Shown here piece by piece: positions 1-12,994 of a DNA stretch of 56,599 bases. How positions within the stretch are numbered: position 1 is the first letter of the stretch; each line of letters starts with the position of its first letter. Under the pieces are notes generated by a model that searched no databases, was not told where the DNA came from, and saw only the letters and a list, made by a program, of their open reading frames with translations. Location: positions 1 to 56,599 of the forward strand of contig JACGCK010000261.1 of the NCBI GenBank assembly GCA_014925825.1. The letters are read 5' to 3'. The DNA comes from Pholiota molesta. Its lineage: Eukaryota; Basidiomycota; Agaricomycetes; Agaricales; Strophariaceae. The translations under genes were made by a program, and so were the position numbers.

Positions 1-102
1 ATCCTAGGATCAATGAGGTTCTCTTGACGCAATCTTGGATTTGACCGATATCTTCCATGTAAATACTGCTCGGCTGCTGGGAATTCCATAGTAGTGTCGT
101 AC

Positions 103-1424
103 ATGAGCTTCCCTCATTTCATGCCACCAATCGCCGAAACACTGGCAACTGGGGCGATGCTCGTGGTTGGCACAGCAGTTACCTACGCCAGCGCACTGTC
201 AAGCTCAAATTCAGGTCCAGCGCACCCATATCCTCCGCAGAGATCCGTGTCTGCGTCCACATCCGCACCCGCCTCCAGAGCTTCTGGCACCTACCCCCGC
301 GCCATGTCCGACAATCGCAACTCCCAAGAGCATAGTGCGCCTACGCCTCGCCCAGCTTACAACTCCAGAACTGAGCGACCCACTCCTGCGATCCAACGCC
401 CTATGGCAAAGTATACACCGACGACCGTCGCGCGATCCTCCGCAGCATCGCAGACGAGACACTACAGACTTTGGAAAAGGGGTTGTATGCCTACAACGGC
501 GTCGACTACAAAGTAGATGGCTGGATCAAGAATTCGAAGAAAAATACGAGGTACTTCGCTCCAGATAATCCTATCGCCGCATGGGCATCGACACAGCCGA
601 AGCAAGTAAACCAACCGCCGGCCCACATCTCTGTACTTCAGATCTCCACCCTCGACGCTGCACGGCTTTTGGAGAACGTGTATAAGTTGCATGGGCACGA
701 GCGCGGTAAAACGGGGGTGCTCAACTTCGCGTCCGCGACGCAGCCCGGGGGCGGGTTCAGGAACGGGGCCGAGGCGCAGGAAGAGTCCATCGCGCGCTCG
801 TCGACGCTCTTTCCCGTCCTGGCGGACACGCATGAAGCGGCGCAATTCTACAACCTGCACCTCAAGATGAAGGCGACACAGGCGTACTACTCGCACGCGA
901 TCATTTACTCGCCAAAAATCTACGTGTTCCGAGACGACGACGGCGTGTGGACGTACCCGTTCCCCGTCGACGTCCTGAGCTGCGCGGCGGTGAACGCGGG
1001 CGAGCTACGCAAGGCGAACCAGATGCAGATGCAGGCGGGGCTGGAGGTGGAGATCGAGAAGGAGATGAGCGAGCGCATGGGGCGCATCCTGTACGTGTTC
1101 GAGCAGCAGGGCATGCAGAACCTGGTGCTGGGCACGTTCGGGACGGGGGTGTTCCGCAACGACGTGGCGATTGTCGCGCGGCTATGGGCGCACCTGCTGG
1201 TGGTGCCCGGGGCGCGGTTCCAGCACTCGTTCGACCGGATTATATTTGCGATTACGGGTGAGGAGACGTTCGCCGTGTTCCAGAGCGCGTTCGATGCATG
1301 GGCTCAGCCGCCGCCGGCGCCGCCGTCGCGAGCGTCGAATGGGAAGGTAAGGGACCTTATTCGATTTGACTACAAACTTGTAAGTGGAAGGCTAACACGC
1401 GGCTAGGGCCGGAGCGGAACATGA
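103..1424 (+). CDS. Microbial-type PARG-like protein (TIGR02452/PARG_cat_N family)
   Basis: Probably a poly(ADP-ribose) glycohydrolase-like, macrodomain-fold hydrolase of the TIGR02452 family, which removes ADP-ribose from modified proteins. Seen in the sequence: the glycine-rich loop NFASATQPGGGFRNGAEAQE followed by ESIARSSTLFP (from about 723), and the late motif LVLGTFGTGVFRND (about 1122-1163), both hallmarks of the family. The conserved domain begins at about 411 (KVYTDDRRAILRSIADETL), in a frame that is closed upstream by TGA at 372. The upstream ATG at 103 lies in another frame and gives a hydrophobic stretch (LATGAMLVVGTAVTYASAL) and a Ser/Pro-rich linker. A one-base gap in the C-rich run near 399-403 would join the two, so the N-terminal membrane segment is an inference. 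The frame reaches TAG at 1406, but 1347-1406 has a good intron (GTAAGG donor, GCTAAC branch, CTAG acceptor) and the spliced protein would end at 1424. Confidence 0.75.
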
Positions 1425-1425
1425 T

Positions 1426-1510
1426 CACGTGTATGTATTTGTCATGGCCAAACAAAGAGAGTATATAGCGATCTGAAAAATGTAAAAACTGACTGGCATT
1501 CTGCCCAAGC
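1426..1510 (+). promoter_or_regulatory. Short core promoter of the IMP dehydrogenase gene
   Basis: Only about 86 bp separate the end of the PARG-like gene from the IMPDH ATG. The interval holds a CACGTG palindrome (1426-1431) and a TATATA element (1462-1467) about 49 bp before the ATG. The motifs are seen directly. Their use as an E-box and a TATA box is inferred from position. Confidence 0.45.
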
Positions 1511-3426
1511 ATGCCAGTGAACACATCCACTGCTCTCCTCCATCCTTCTCAGGCTCTTGAGCATCTCAAATCTTACCAACACAGAGATGGCCTCGCCGTC
1601 TCCGATCTCATGGACTCTCGCGTCCACGGAGGGCTAACCTACAACGACTTCCTCCTGCTCCCAGGAAAAATCGACTTCCCAGCCTCGGATGTCATCACCG
1701 AGAGCCGCATCACCCGCAATGTCGTCCTCAAGACCCCATTCATGAGCAGTCCTATGGACACCGTCACCGAGAGCAATATGGCCATTGCCATGGCTGTAAG
1801 CCACGTTTTCGCCTCGCTGCATGATTACCAACTCATCGCTTCACAGCTCCTTGGAGGCATCGGCGTTATTCATCACAATCAGTCAGCCGAATCGCAAGCA
1901 TCGATGGTCGCTGCCGTTAAGCGTCACGAGAACGGCTTCATCTCCGAGCCTGTTGTCTTGTCGCCTGACCACTTGGTCGAAGATGTCCTCGATATCAAGG
2001 CCAGACTTGGTTTCTGTGGTATCCCTATCACAGGTTCGTATCTCTTCTATTATTTGTGCATATGTGATGAGCACTTTACAACCTTCGTTCTACCGATATA
2101 ACGCGATTGAATTTGTGTGATCTGGGGATACCTTTGATAAAAACTTTTCTGACCTTTTCAATTTCAATTTTTTCCTTCCACAACGTCATACTAATCCTAT
2201 TCTTAGATAATGGCCGTCTCGGTGGAAAACTTGTCGGTATCGTCACTGCACGAGATATCCAGTTCCGTGATGCAAATACCCCTCTATCCCAAATAATGAC
2301 CACCGACCTCGTCACTGCCCAGCAAGGCATCACCCTCGCCGAGGCAAACGACATCCTCCGTGACTCGAAAAAGGGTAAACTACCCATTGTCAACGAACGT
2401 GGCGAACTCATTTCCCTTCTCGCCCGCTCCGATCTCCTCAAAAACCAATCCTACCCCCTCGCCTCTAAAAATCCTGAGACTAAGCAGCTCTACGCCGCTG
2501 CCGCGGTCGGCACGCGTCCTCTGACCGCGAGCGTCTCGCCCTCCTCGTTGAGGCTGGCTCGACATCGTCATCCTGACTCTCGCAAGGCAACTCCATCTAC
2601 CAGATCGAGATGATCCAGTGGATCAAGGAGACCTTCCCCAAGCTCGAGATCATCGCCGGCAACGTGTCACGCGCGAGCAGGCGGCGTCGCTCATCGCCGC
2701 GGGCGCGGACGGCCTGCGCATCGGCATGGGCTCGGGCTCCATCTGCATCACGCAGGAGGTCATGGCCGTCGGGCGCCCGCAGGCGACCGCGGTGTACGCC
2801 GTCGCGGAGTTCGCGAACCAGTTCGGCGTGCCCGTGATCGCGGACGGCGGCATCGGGAACGTCGGGCACATCGTCAAGGCGCTCGCGCTCGGCGCGGGCG
2901 CGGTGATGATGGGCGGGCTGCTCGCGGGCACGGAGGAGGCGCCCGGGGAGTACTTCTACCACGAGGGCAAGCGCGTGAAGGCGTACCGCGGCATGGGCAG
3001 CCTCGAGGCGATGGAGCAGGGCCAGACGGTGAAGGCCGGCGGCGCGATCGCGAGCAAGTACCCCGCGCCGAAGAAGGCGAAGACGGTGGAGAACGCGGCG
3101 ACGTCGCGGTACTTCTCGGAGAGCAGCGCGGTGAAGGTGGCGCAGGGCGTGTCGGGCGACGTGCAGGACAAGGGCAGTGTGAAGGCTTCCTGCCGTACCT
3201 CCACGTTGGTGTGCAGCACTCGCTGCAGGATATTGGCCTGCGCAACATCAACGAGCTGAGGCAGGGAGTGAAGGAGGGTACCGTGAGGTTCGAGCTGAGG
3301 ACGGCGAGCGCGCAGGTGGAGGGTGGGGTGCATGGATTGAACTCGTGCGTTTTTTTCTCCGGTTTCGGGCTAATCACAGCGACTAATATATTTCTGTACA
3401 GCTACACCAAGAGACTGTTCGCCTGA
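1511..3426 (+). CDS. IMD2: Inosine-5'-monophosphate dehydrogenase
   Basis: Oxidises IMP to XMP with NAD+, the committed step of GTP synthesis, in the cytosol. The N-terminus ([18 protein letters not shown]), the CBS region ([12 protein letters not shown]), the catalytic-cysteine loop [10 protein letters not shown] and the flap region [10 protein letters not shown] are all present, and the protein ends in TKRLFA. Three introns are inferred: 1796-1846, 2034-2206 and 3345-3401, each with GT-AG ends that restore the frame exactly. Between about 2520 and 2670, and again near 3187, the conserved protein jumps frame six times, every jump explained by one missing base. Examples are after AAVGTRP, at EAG-LDIVIL, at the DSSQGNS segment, at AGNV-TREQ and at KA-FLPYL. 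The gene is therefore either a pseudogene or, more likely, an essential gene damaged by consensus errors. Family assignment is certain. Paralogue naming (IMD2/3/4) follows yeast and is only indicative. Confidence 0.93.
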
Positions 3427-5340
3427 GCGTGCCGTCGTTCGATGACTGGAATGGGATTTGTTTGGGATTTGCTTTTTCTTTCCGTTGACGATCTACGACC
3501 ACGATTTATATGTACTTGTGCTGTGGCAAGTTGTATATGTGCAATGACATTATCGTTCACAAGCATTAAATACAGATCCAAGAACGCACGTTGTCATTAT
3601 GTTGTCGCGGACCTATCTAGATTATTGTTGATCACGTTCCTACTAGACATTCATCAGCTGCATCCATGCAGTGGAACATCCGGACCGGTATCTGAGCCCT
3701 TGCGATCATCTTATATAACTTCCAGAGTCAAGCGCTCAAAGGCTCCAGCTCAACACATGCTATTATGGAATCTTTGGTTTCTGGTCACTAGGTAGTCTCT
3801 ATTCAGACCTATTCCTGTGGGTCGTTCAGATAGAGGATCGATGAACCCTCTGGCGATACACTTTAGACAAGCTGAGACAGCTCGCTGTAGATATCTACGC
3901 CTTCGATCGTTATCGATCTCTATTCACTATGATAAACGCTATAAACAGAGCGTTCCCCTTCTGAGTATCAACCTCGGGGCATTCGAAGCTCAACGTACGA
4001 TTCGGTGCCAGACTTTCTCGACGCATATAAAGTGGATCCGATGCAGAGATACAATCGAATCGCCTCTCCTCAGTCGCCCTTGAATGTGAGTATCGATAAT
4101 CACATCCGCTGAGCTATCATTTTGACAGACATGTGCTTATAGTCTAACCTGTCGGCCGATATTGCGTGAGTGCTGTACCTAAACTGCAGCATTGCTGACC
4201 TTGAGCACTAAAGTTTTGGGTGCCTAGCCTTGAGAAATCATGTCCAACAAATCATTGCAATCGCCTGGTTCTTATAAATAACGTCCCGACTCTCAAGCAG
4301 TGCCCGAGCACTTGTACTGTGGTTGCGTAACGACACAAATTTGCAAGATAACTCAAAATGCCACAAATGCAATTCGACATCCACTTCGCAGACAGATCGA
4401 CACCCGCTATGCGGGCTCCCAGTGGAGGCTGTACATGCGAGGAATAGTAGTGCCGGCGCCACAACCCCCGGTCCAGTAAATCGCATATCACTCTTGAGAA
4501 AGATGTACATATGTAGCTAAGATGACACGTCTCCCGTTCTACGTGTAAAATTAACATATACTGAAGCGGTGGGCAGTTGGCAAACGCTGCTGATAAGTCA
4601 ACACCTCACTCTACCGGATGATGCCCATGCGCACTAGAAAATTGACAGCTTTCTAAGCGTCCGACTGCAAACTTGAACGGAAATATTATTTCAGTCCGGT
4701 TTTTTGAGATATTTTCTCGTTCCCAGTTCTCTGAAGCGGATCCCCATATATAACCCTGCAAACGACACTGAACATATACCTGTACAGCTCATACCTTCGG
4801 CCGATGTTGCGTCATGCTATACCTAACTGCGAATTGCTGACTGCAAGCTGTGAAGATCATCGCTTTGTGAGATTCAATATTCAGCTGTCAATGTCCATGT
4901 GGAGTAGAGGAATTTATGTATAAACTGCATACCGAAATCCGAATAGCACTCTACTCGTTCCCAAAGTACTGCATAAGATTAAAATTTGGCTTGAGAAACA
5001 CTATCACAATTAGGCCCTGTCTCTGATTTTAATGTCCACATGGTGCTCTCTGTTCAAGTTGTGCACCAATTGGGTCTTTTCTTCCCCATCGATGCAAAAC
5101 AAATGCAAGTCATATATTTGAATTGCCTTTTATGACAGGCACAGCATCTTTTCAGCGTGTCGAGGATAGATTATCAGTTTCGCCTCCTTCTCCGATGCCC
5201 ATCGGTATTCCAGCATTCAGGAACTGAAGCAAAAATTCTATTGAATGAGAATTTTTTGTCTCTCGTGGAACCGAATAGCAGCTTGAGGGAGGGTGATATA
5301 GCTGCGATGAACCAGAAATTCCGCGATACTCACTTCAACC
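3427..5340. other. Gene-poor spacer with a diverged direct repeat
   Basis: No coding region could be supported here. The first part holds the IMPDH 3' flank. Two related blocks, 4153-4200 and 4798-4841, share CGGCCGAT(A/G)TTGCGT and then CTATACCTAA/CTGTACCTAA followed by ATTGCTGAC, so they look like an old duplication about 645 bp apart. The right end probably contains the promoter and first exon of the STAND gene that follows, and an open stretch at 5157-5429 could belong to it, but the frame could not be tied to the later exons. Confidence 0.5.
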
Positions 5341-5343
5341 TCA

Positions 5344-8300
5344 ATGGCCAATTTCAAGTATTTGAGAGCTATTGTGGGATTGATATTTTGCCGTCCATCG
5401 ACTTTGCACCTCTCGAAAACTCTTTCTAATGCAAATTCCATCAAATCCTCTTCAATCGTAAACGACAATGTTGAAATTTCCCGAAGCCCAACTCTCCACT
5501 CAGTCTCAGTGACCGGGGAACAGACCTCCGCTGTATTACCCGTCCAAAGTATGTGAAATAATATTTTATGCGGATATCATACTGCCGTGTTCATATATTT
5601 TCAAGTTTCGATTGCTCCTGCAGCACCTGTTCTTCGTGGAGAGCGTAATAAAGGGAAAGACATCAAACGGTTTGCCATAGCTTACATCATGGAGGAGAGC
5701 AAGGACCTGAGGGATGCGCTTCTAATTGTTTCGAAGTTCACGAATATCCAGTACAAGGTATGTTGCTAATCGACCTTTGTGCAATTGCCAGCAATTGCTC
5801 GCTCCTTCCTAATTCTCCTTATTTAGGCATTGACCAATGTGGTTGAATTTACGGGAAAATGCGGATCATTTGTGCTGCAATTCGTCGAGGTTTATGGAGC
5901 GACTGTACCAGCATCACATACAGCGATTTCAGAGTTCCTCAAGTTTGTCACTAATTGGTGTGCCTTTGAATCGCTCTGACTTTGCTACTCAATAGTTTAC
6001 TTCGTAATTTGGATGAGGTTCTTACCAATTCTCGGTGTCTCGATGACTTGGACGACCAGGAAAAATGTAACGTTGACTCCATGATATCCGCTTTAATCGA
6101 GAAGCTCGACGAAATCAAGGTATGCCTTTTCTCTAATTTCAACTCTCACGAACTCAATGACATGTATTACAGAGGTTTTATCCTTTGATTAACGACGAGG
6201 ATATTGAGCGACGGCCTAGCGCACTGCAAGCAGACTTCGATTCCGTGCTTGACGCTGCAGTCACAATCTTGGACATGGTCAGAGATGGATGCGCTTTAGT
6301 CCCTCCGGCTTTTTTCAAACCAGCAGTCAATCTCGCCTATGGACTACTCAAAGCGGTGAAAGTATGCATAGCTAAATTATGTATGGGAAGTTGTGTTGCT
6401 TACAACGTTGGTTTAGAAAACGCGCACGAACTACGAGGATATGCGAGACCTCTCGACCATCGTTTCTGAATTTGTGCTTTCAGTCGCCATCTTCTGTAGC
6501 GAACACCATATTCAACTCACAAAAGGTCTCGAGCAGGCTCTCTCAAATTTCACAAGGTAAGCAACTTTGTCATTGTTCGCTTGTTATGCAGCAGGATTTA
6601 GCAATCTAAAATAGTGTCCTGAGAGAGATCGTCGAAAAATGCATGTCATTGGCGAACACGTCTCTGATGTCTCGCTTTCTGCAGCAAGGAAGAGATAGCG
6701 ATACCTTGACAAAATTGAGGGCGGAGCTTCAACAGGCCATCAAAGAGTTTCAGGTGCGCTATTTTCTCCCATGTTTTGTCTAGAAAATGATACTACTAGT
6801 TACACTTCTTCAGGTAAAAACACAGATCCTACAACATTCAGACTTCCACAGTTTTTCCAGAGTCATCAACGATAAATTGGGTATGTCCTGCCTCAGATCA
6901 TTCAACAAACTCATTTGACATGTCAACTTCTATAAAATAGATGGCGATGTTATCAAAGGCCTACCCGAAAATCCTTTCTTTGAAGGCAGCAGAGATGATT
7001 TCATCCCGGAAATTCAAGACGATATCTTGAGACAAATAGCGGCTTGGATCGAAGGCTCATCTTCTCCCATATTTTGGTTATGTGGCGGAGCAGGATTTGG
7101 AAAATCATCTATATCACATCAGCTGGTCTATCACCTCATAGATACCGGTCGACTCGCCGCACAGATGTTTTTCACTCGGGGATCTGTCATGCAACGAAAT
7201 CTCGTCACGGTGATCCAAACGCTAGCGCATGAACTCGCATCTATGCACCCGAAGACGGTTCCGGACATTGCAAGTGCCACGCGCCTTGGCGGCTCCAGCC
7301 ACGAAGTACTCAGCGCCTATCTAAAACGATATATATTGGCCCCAATCCAGGCCCTGAAGCTTCCACGATCCATGGTCATCGTATTAGACGCCCTGGACGA
7401 ATGCGACAATTACCAACTTCTACTAAAAGCCCTTGCGGAGATCGCCGACTTTTCAGGCATCAAAATCTTTATCACCAGTCGTCCAGAAGTCTCGATAGAA
7501 AATGCAATAGACACATCGCTTGTCGAAAAAGTTGTCCTCAAACGTGTGTCTCAGGCCAAAATGGAGGATTATTTCTCTGTTCGATTCGCAAAAATGAGCT
7601 GGCCAGGCCGACAGCCGACGCCAGGAGACATCTCGGAAATGGCGAAACTCGCCGATGGTCTTCTGATTTGGGCGGCAACTTCTTGCAATTTCATCGAGAA
7701 CGATATGCAGGACGACGAATCATACCAACTACTCCAGAATATCCTATCAGCCGGAAAGGCTAGAGACATTGCCTCGGACGATCAATTGGCATCTTTATAC
7801 CATACGACTCTCATGCACTTGTTCTGGCCAAAGCATGCTCACATCTTCTATCTGGTCTTCCAGGCCATGCTCGTAGTTCAGGTGCCCATGACCGTCGAAG
7901 TCTTCGCAAAGACATTTGATCTCGGAATCCGACAAACCAGAGCCGTGCATTCAGCACTTTTTTCTTTGCAAATCTACGAAACGCTTGACAAAGATGTTAT
8001 TCTTCCAGCTACCCAAAGGTTCCATTCGTCGTTCTTGGACTACATCACCAATGACAACTTCGCTCTCCACCAATCAATTCTATATCGACCCAAGTCTCGC
8101 TCACGCCACTATTGCGCAGAAATGCTTGTCTCGTATCCCAGATATCGCTTCTTGCTTTCAGAATGGACAAGCGCGGTCGTGCGGCAATTTAGAGCAAGAT
8201 GTCAAATATGCGACAGGCTACTGGCCATTTCACTTGACTCAGAGTGTCCTTATCCAAGGCCTTCTCCTCATCAAGCCAACGAAGCGCTAAACCGGTTGGC

Positions 8301-10000
8301 GCATGACGGGATGCCCACTGGACTCCGTTCTATCTAGTAGTATCGCAATCGCTCTCACAAGCTCTTGAAGGGCCTGGATCGAGGAACGCTGTCGACGCTG
8401 CCATTAGTTTTCATAATCACTCTCTCCAGCTGTTCACTGCCACAGGGATCAACCAAACGGGTGCTTCCAGTGATTTCGGGTTTGCCTTGTGGAAGCGCTA
8501 TGAGCAAAGTGGCTTCAATAAGGACCTGGAAGACTCGATCTGTTGCACTCGGAATTCCTCCATTCCCATCCCTCACAAAGCCTCCAACGAGCTCAAGCGC
8601 TTTTTCGGCTGGAAAGGCGTTACTCGCCCGATTCAACACACCTCAGTCGTCGAAGGACGATTTGGACAACACCATTTCTACGCTCAAGGAGCCTTAGACC
8701 TATATTCCGCGCACGACGTCCAGCACTATCAATCCCTTAGCGTCCTTGGATCAACGCTTCGCATTCGCTTTGAAGAAACGGGTGCGGCAAAAGATTTGGA
8801 CGATGCCATTTCCTTGCAGACGCGAGCCATGGAGATGGCGCGTACCACGAATCCTTTCGATCATACTCGGGCGTGCAACAATGTGGCAACATGTCTCATT
8901 AGTAGGTTTGAGGAGACCAACGACGTTCAAGATTTGGACAAAGCTATCTCCATTCTTTATTCCATCCTGCAAGACCGACCTCCTGGCATCCATATCGCCC
9001 GTCCACGTTGAATAACATCGCTTTCAGTCTTCAGCGCCGGTATGAACAATCAGGAAAACTAGAGGATTTGAACGATGCTATCGCCATGCATTATGATGTC
9101 CTGGAGTCTCGTCCTGCGCCACATCAATTTCGGGCACAAACACTTGTGAATCTTGCCCTGTGCTTGCGATACCGTTTCGAGATAAGTGGGACATTGGCCG
9201 ATATAGATGCAGCGATCGCCAACAATTCTGAGGCGTTCAATTTGCGGCCCTCGGCTCATCCATATCACCTATTCTCACTGACCCGTTTAGGCATCGACTT
9301 CCATACACGTTTCCAACACACCGGCAACTGTGACGATCTGACTGAGGCTATCTCGGATCTTCGGAAAGTCATTGACCTCTGCCTGGATCTCACCGAGAAC
9401 TCTTCGACTTCCTCAGCACCCTCGGAAACACCCTCAGAACGCGCTTTGAGGAAAAAGGGGGCCAGCAAGACTTGGCCGATGCGCTTGATATGCAGCGTCG
9501 ATCGCAGAAATTGTGTCCTCCAAGAACCTCGAGCTTCCCAACATCCTCCATAATCTTGGGGCCACGCTTCTAACGCAATACGAGCAAACTCAATCGCAAG
9601 AGACTCTAGCGGAGGCCATCGATATTCACCGCGCAGCCTTGAAATTACGGCTGGGGCCAAATCCTCGTCGCTTCGAGTCCTCAACAACCTTGCGCGAGCG
9701 CTCCACCACCAGTTCAGAGATTCCAAGAAACAGGAAGCCCTCGACGAAGCGCTCGCTCTGTACACCGAGGCACTTGGCTTGTGCGGTACCACCCATCCTT
9801 CTCGGTCTATTGCAGTCGAAGGGCTTGCAGATGTCTTGTACAGTCGCTTCGAGCTGTGCAACTCCTTTGATGACCTCGATAGATCCATCGCCCTGTACGA
9901 GGAGCGGCTCACCCTGACTTCGTCATTCAAATCTGGACGCAAAGAGACGGTGTCAAACAATTTGGCAATCGCTTGCGCTGCAAAGGCAAAGCATGCCTAA
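5344..10000 (+). CDS. NACHT-TPR STAND (NLR-like) protein, frame-disrupted
   Basis: A signal-transduction ATPase with a nucleotide-binding domain and a repeat sensor. In filamentous fungi this architecture is linked to non-self recognition and programmed cell death. The N-terminal helical region is split over small exons between 5344 and 7020 (for example the intron 5549-5605). The NACHT domain follows: Walker A GGAGFGKSS (about 7084-7110), Walker B MVIVLDALDECD (about 7372-7407) and the sensor motif KIFITSRPEVS. From about 8480 the protein is a run of tetratricopeptide-like repeats of the fungal pattern RFEETG..KDLDDAI / RYEQSGKLEDLNDAI, spaced about 50 residues apart, ending KAKHA at 10000. 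The frame changes near 8080, 8340, 8700, 9005, 9460 and 9665, each repaired by a one-base shift. The start is uncertain, and exons before 5344 are possible. No C-terminal effector is visible. Confidence 0.8.
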
Positions 10001-10135
10001 TAGACGAAATGTAATGGATAGAAACAGCTAGAGTACAGAAGCAATTAGATTAAATATGGGTATCCTGATTCCAACCCTACTTGTACATTACGCACCATCC
10101 GTGTAAATCATAGCGCCGACAGCATAATATTCCCT

Positions 10136-12257
10136 TCATTCTACTTTTGTCCGACGCAGCGGGATAGCGCCCAGATACCTTCCTGACGTCCGCCACCACA
10201 CCGCCAAACACCGAGCGCCAACATCCCCCAACCCCGAATGAGCGATAACACGGGGGTGCAGCAGCGCTCCGCGACCATGCTGGGCAGCGATACCCAGCGC
10301 ACCAAGCCGCCGCTCGCTCGCCCACACCAACACCGCCGACACCGCGCTCGCCAGGCACAGTGAGGAGAAGGTAGTACCGAGCGCCAGGTAAATAGAGGTG
10401 TAGATGGGCGGTGGAACAGAGGAGGAAGAGGAAAAGAAACGTATGGTGAATCGCAAGCAATATACGATGCGCGCGGAGAGGTTGACGATGTTGGCGTACA
10501 CCAGGGAGGCGTCGCCTAGGCCGGCGCGGTACAGCAGCAGCGCAGCAGTGATGTATATGGCGGAGAAGCCAATCATCCACCTGTATAATTATGCACGTCA
10601 GCTGTGGTGATAGATTGAATGAGATGGGGCATTGATACGCACCTGCTCTGCCTGTTCAAATCCTGCGGCGTCGCCACACTCGCAAGAATGCCTCCAGCGC
10701 GCCGTTCACCGCCAGCACGGGGATATACCACACCCACGCCGCAAGCACGCTGGGGCGCTCGTTGCTAGGTACGCGGGCGGGAGCAGCAGCGGAAGGAGGA
10801 GGGGGAGATATGCGGTACCGAAGACGAGGAGGATGAGGGAGAGGGAGGTTTGGGTACGAGTACTGAGTGAGCGCTGCGGAGGATTCGATGAGGGCTGTAT
10901 CGTGTTCTTGGGTTGTCGTATAGGCTGGGATTTGGTTTGAGTTTTGACGGAGGTGCGGATTTGCAGTGCCTGCGCCTAGAGTGCGCGAAAGAAGACGCGC
11001 AGCGTCTCTTCGATGGGCTGGAAAACAATACGCGCCACGAGCGAGCCTACATCGTCAGAAAGCCGATTAGCATGGTTGCATTATCACCAGCGCAGGTAGG
11101 AGATGGTTTGCAGAGCGGAACGAGGAACTTGAAGGATGAGACGGACCACGCACCATAGTTGACAGCAATGGCGTATCCGCCTGATCGCGCAGGGGCTGAA
11201 CCACGATAGGATGAGCTTGTCGCCTTCAGTGAGGAAGTGTTTTACGAGGGATTGGAGGGTCAGAGTGAGCGAGAGCTGGAGCGAGGTGGGGTCGAGGTAG
11301 GTGGCGATGAGGGTTGCGGATTTCCTGTGAGCAAAGGCGATAGAATTAAGTCAGGAGTGAGTTAATATAAAGAGTGTGATGATGTACCTGAAGACGAGGA
11401 GGACGAAGACGGAGAGGGCAGTTTGGGACGCATATATCCCACACCGAGATACGCGAGGTACGTCCCGAACACGACCGCACTGTACATAAGCTGCCCAAGG
11501 GCAAACGCGACGAGCGCCAGGCCGCCCGTGCCCGCGCGGGCATCGTACATCAGCACGAGGAACGTGGTGAGGCTCTTCGCGGTCACGCCCAGCCCCTCAG
11601 CGCGCACGCGCACGCCCACTTTGAGCTCGGACATCGCCCTATACACATGGACCCGCAGTGAACAAACGCATACACGCGACCGCAAAAGGTGGACGCAAAA
11701 CAAGATGAGGGAACAGAGAAAGCAATGAGCCAGTTAGTCAACGAGGACGCAGAGAACGGACGCAGCGAGCACAGGCGGACGCACACGTTGTACAAGGGCT
11801 CGCTGAGCAGCTCGCCGACCGCCGCGAGCGCGTACATCCCCACCGCCGCCTGAAAGTGCGGCTGCGCCTGCAGCTCCGCGCCCGCCGCGCGCGCGAAGAG
11901 CGCCGCCGTGCCGAGCGCGAGCGGGATGCCCGCGAGCACGGGGAGGAAGGCGAGGTTCGCCGTGCGTGCGTTCCCAGGTCCACCCGCGCTTGGACTCGCG
12001 CCGTTGCGGCCAAGTGCCTGATCCCCGGCCGCGCGGAGGAGTGCCCCGCGCACGCCCTCGCGGCTGAGGAAGAGGATGGTGCTCAGGACGAGGTCGAGCT
12101 GGATGGACGCGGCGCCGAAGGCGGTCGGGGACGCGAGGCGGAACAGCGCCTGGTTGAGCGCGAAGGTGGTCAGGCGGGAGAGGAGCTGGAGCGCGATGAG
12201 GGAGGAGGCGGAGGCGACGGAGGCGCTCAGCAGCGAGCGGCCTGGCGTCGAGGCCAT
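10136..12257 (-). CDS. RFT1: RFT1, ER membrane oligosaccharide-lipid factor
   Basis: Multi-pass ER membrane protein needed for N-glycosylation, with a role in handling Man5GlcNAc2-PP-dolichol (its exact flippase activity is debated). The conserved start SASSLIALQLLSRLTTFALN, then LSTILFLSREGVRGALLR, ELLSEPLYN, FLTEGDK, VARIVFQPIEETLRV, WYIPVLAVNGALEAF and DLNRQS/RWMIGFSAIY are all recognisable. Inferred exons on the minus strand: 12257-11785, 11638-11388, 11324-11154, 11046-10643 and 10580-10136. The first donor (GTGCGT at 11784) and acceptor (TATAG ending at 11639) rebuild YNVAMSELKVG. Single missing bases are needed at FSP-LRDQ-GGYA (about 11190-11170) and before ASVATPQD (about 10690), as in IMPDH. 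I chose the ATG at 12257 because homology starts right after it, although an in-frame ATG lies 16 codons upstream at 12305. The last about 100 residues are poorly resolved. Confidence 0.88.
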
Positions 12258-12994
12258 CGTGGCGGTTGGTGATGATGATGTCAACGACGAGGACGTTGTG
12301 GTCAACGTGGACGCTGCTTATGTAAGACACTGACACGGTATGTACTCGACATGAAATGCCACTTTGTACCAGCCATAATGCATAACTCGTGAAGTGCTGT
12401 ATGAAAAATTTCGAATAAAAATTGGTATTTACTTTGACTAAGCTATACTACGACATATCTTCTTCAGCTAAAAAAGCATACCCTTTTGAGGTACTTAACA
12501 ACAGCACTTCTTTCTACTCACAGATCAACCGCAAATACCTCTAGGATACCTCTCAAACTCACCCTAAAATTTCCACTCTTTCGCATAATCTACGTTGATA
12601 TTAGGTATAGACTTTACTCATGATTATGCTCATCCCAAGCCAATTAACGTAGAATACAATGTTACAAAGCCGCAAAAGTACATGCCGACATATCATATTG
12701 ATACACTTGTGCATTAGCGGACGCAACGCCGGGTCGTAAAGAATAAGCGCAAAAAAAAAAGAATAAAACACAAAATAGTAGCCGTAGGGGGGGAAGAGGA
12801 AAGGAATAAAGCACAACTACTAAATCATCATCGGGACATGTCATAAACGTACGAGATAGGAACATATAACAAACGGACCAAGAACCAACCACCGAAAGCA
12901 AGAGAAAGCAAGCAAATAACGTTACCAACCAACGCACTAACCTTCCTTCAGTCCACCAAAAAAAAACCCCGCGAACGGGATCCAACCCATTCAC
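12258..12994. other. Spacer between two minus-strand genes
   Basis: This is the RFT1 upstream region and the 3' flank of the next minus-strand gene. It is AT-richer, with a 10-base A run near 12750 and a G run near 12787. No gene, RNA or repeat that I can support was seen in it. Confidence 0.6.

Noticed and set aside
9265..9960. 231-residue open frame on the minus strand
   Set aside because: It lies over the TPR region whose plus-strand frames show clear repeat motifs. The antisense frame has none.
11734..12336. 200-residue minus-strand frame over RFT1 exon 1
   Set aside because: It is a different frame of the same strand. The RFT1 frame has the conserved membrane helices.
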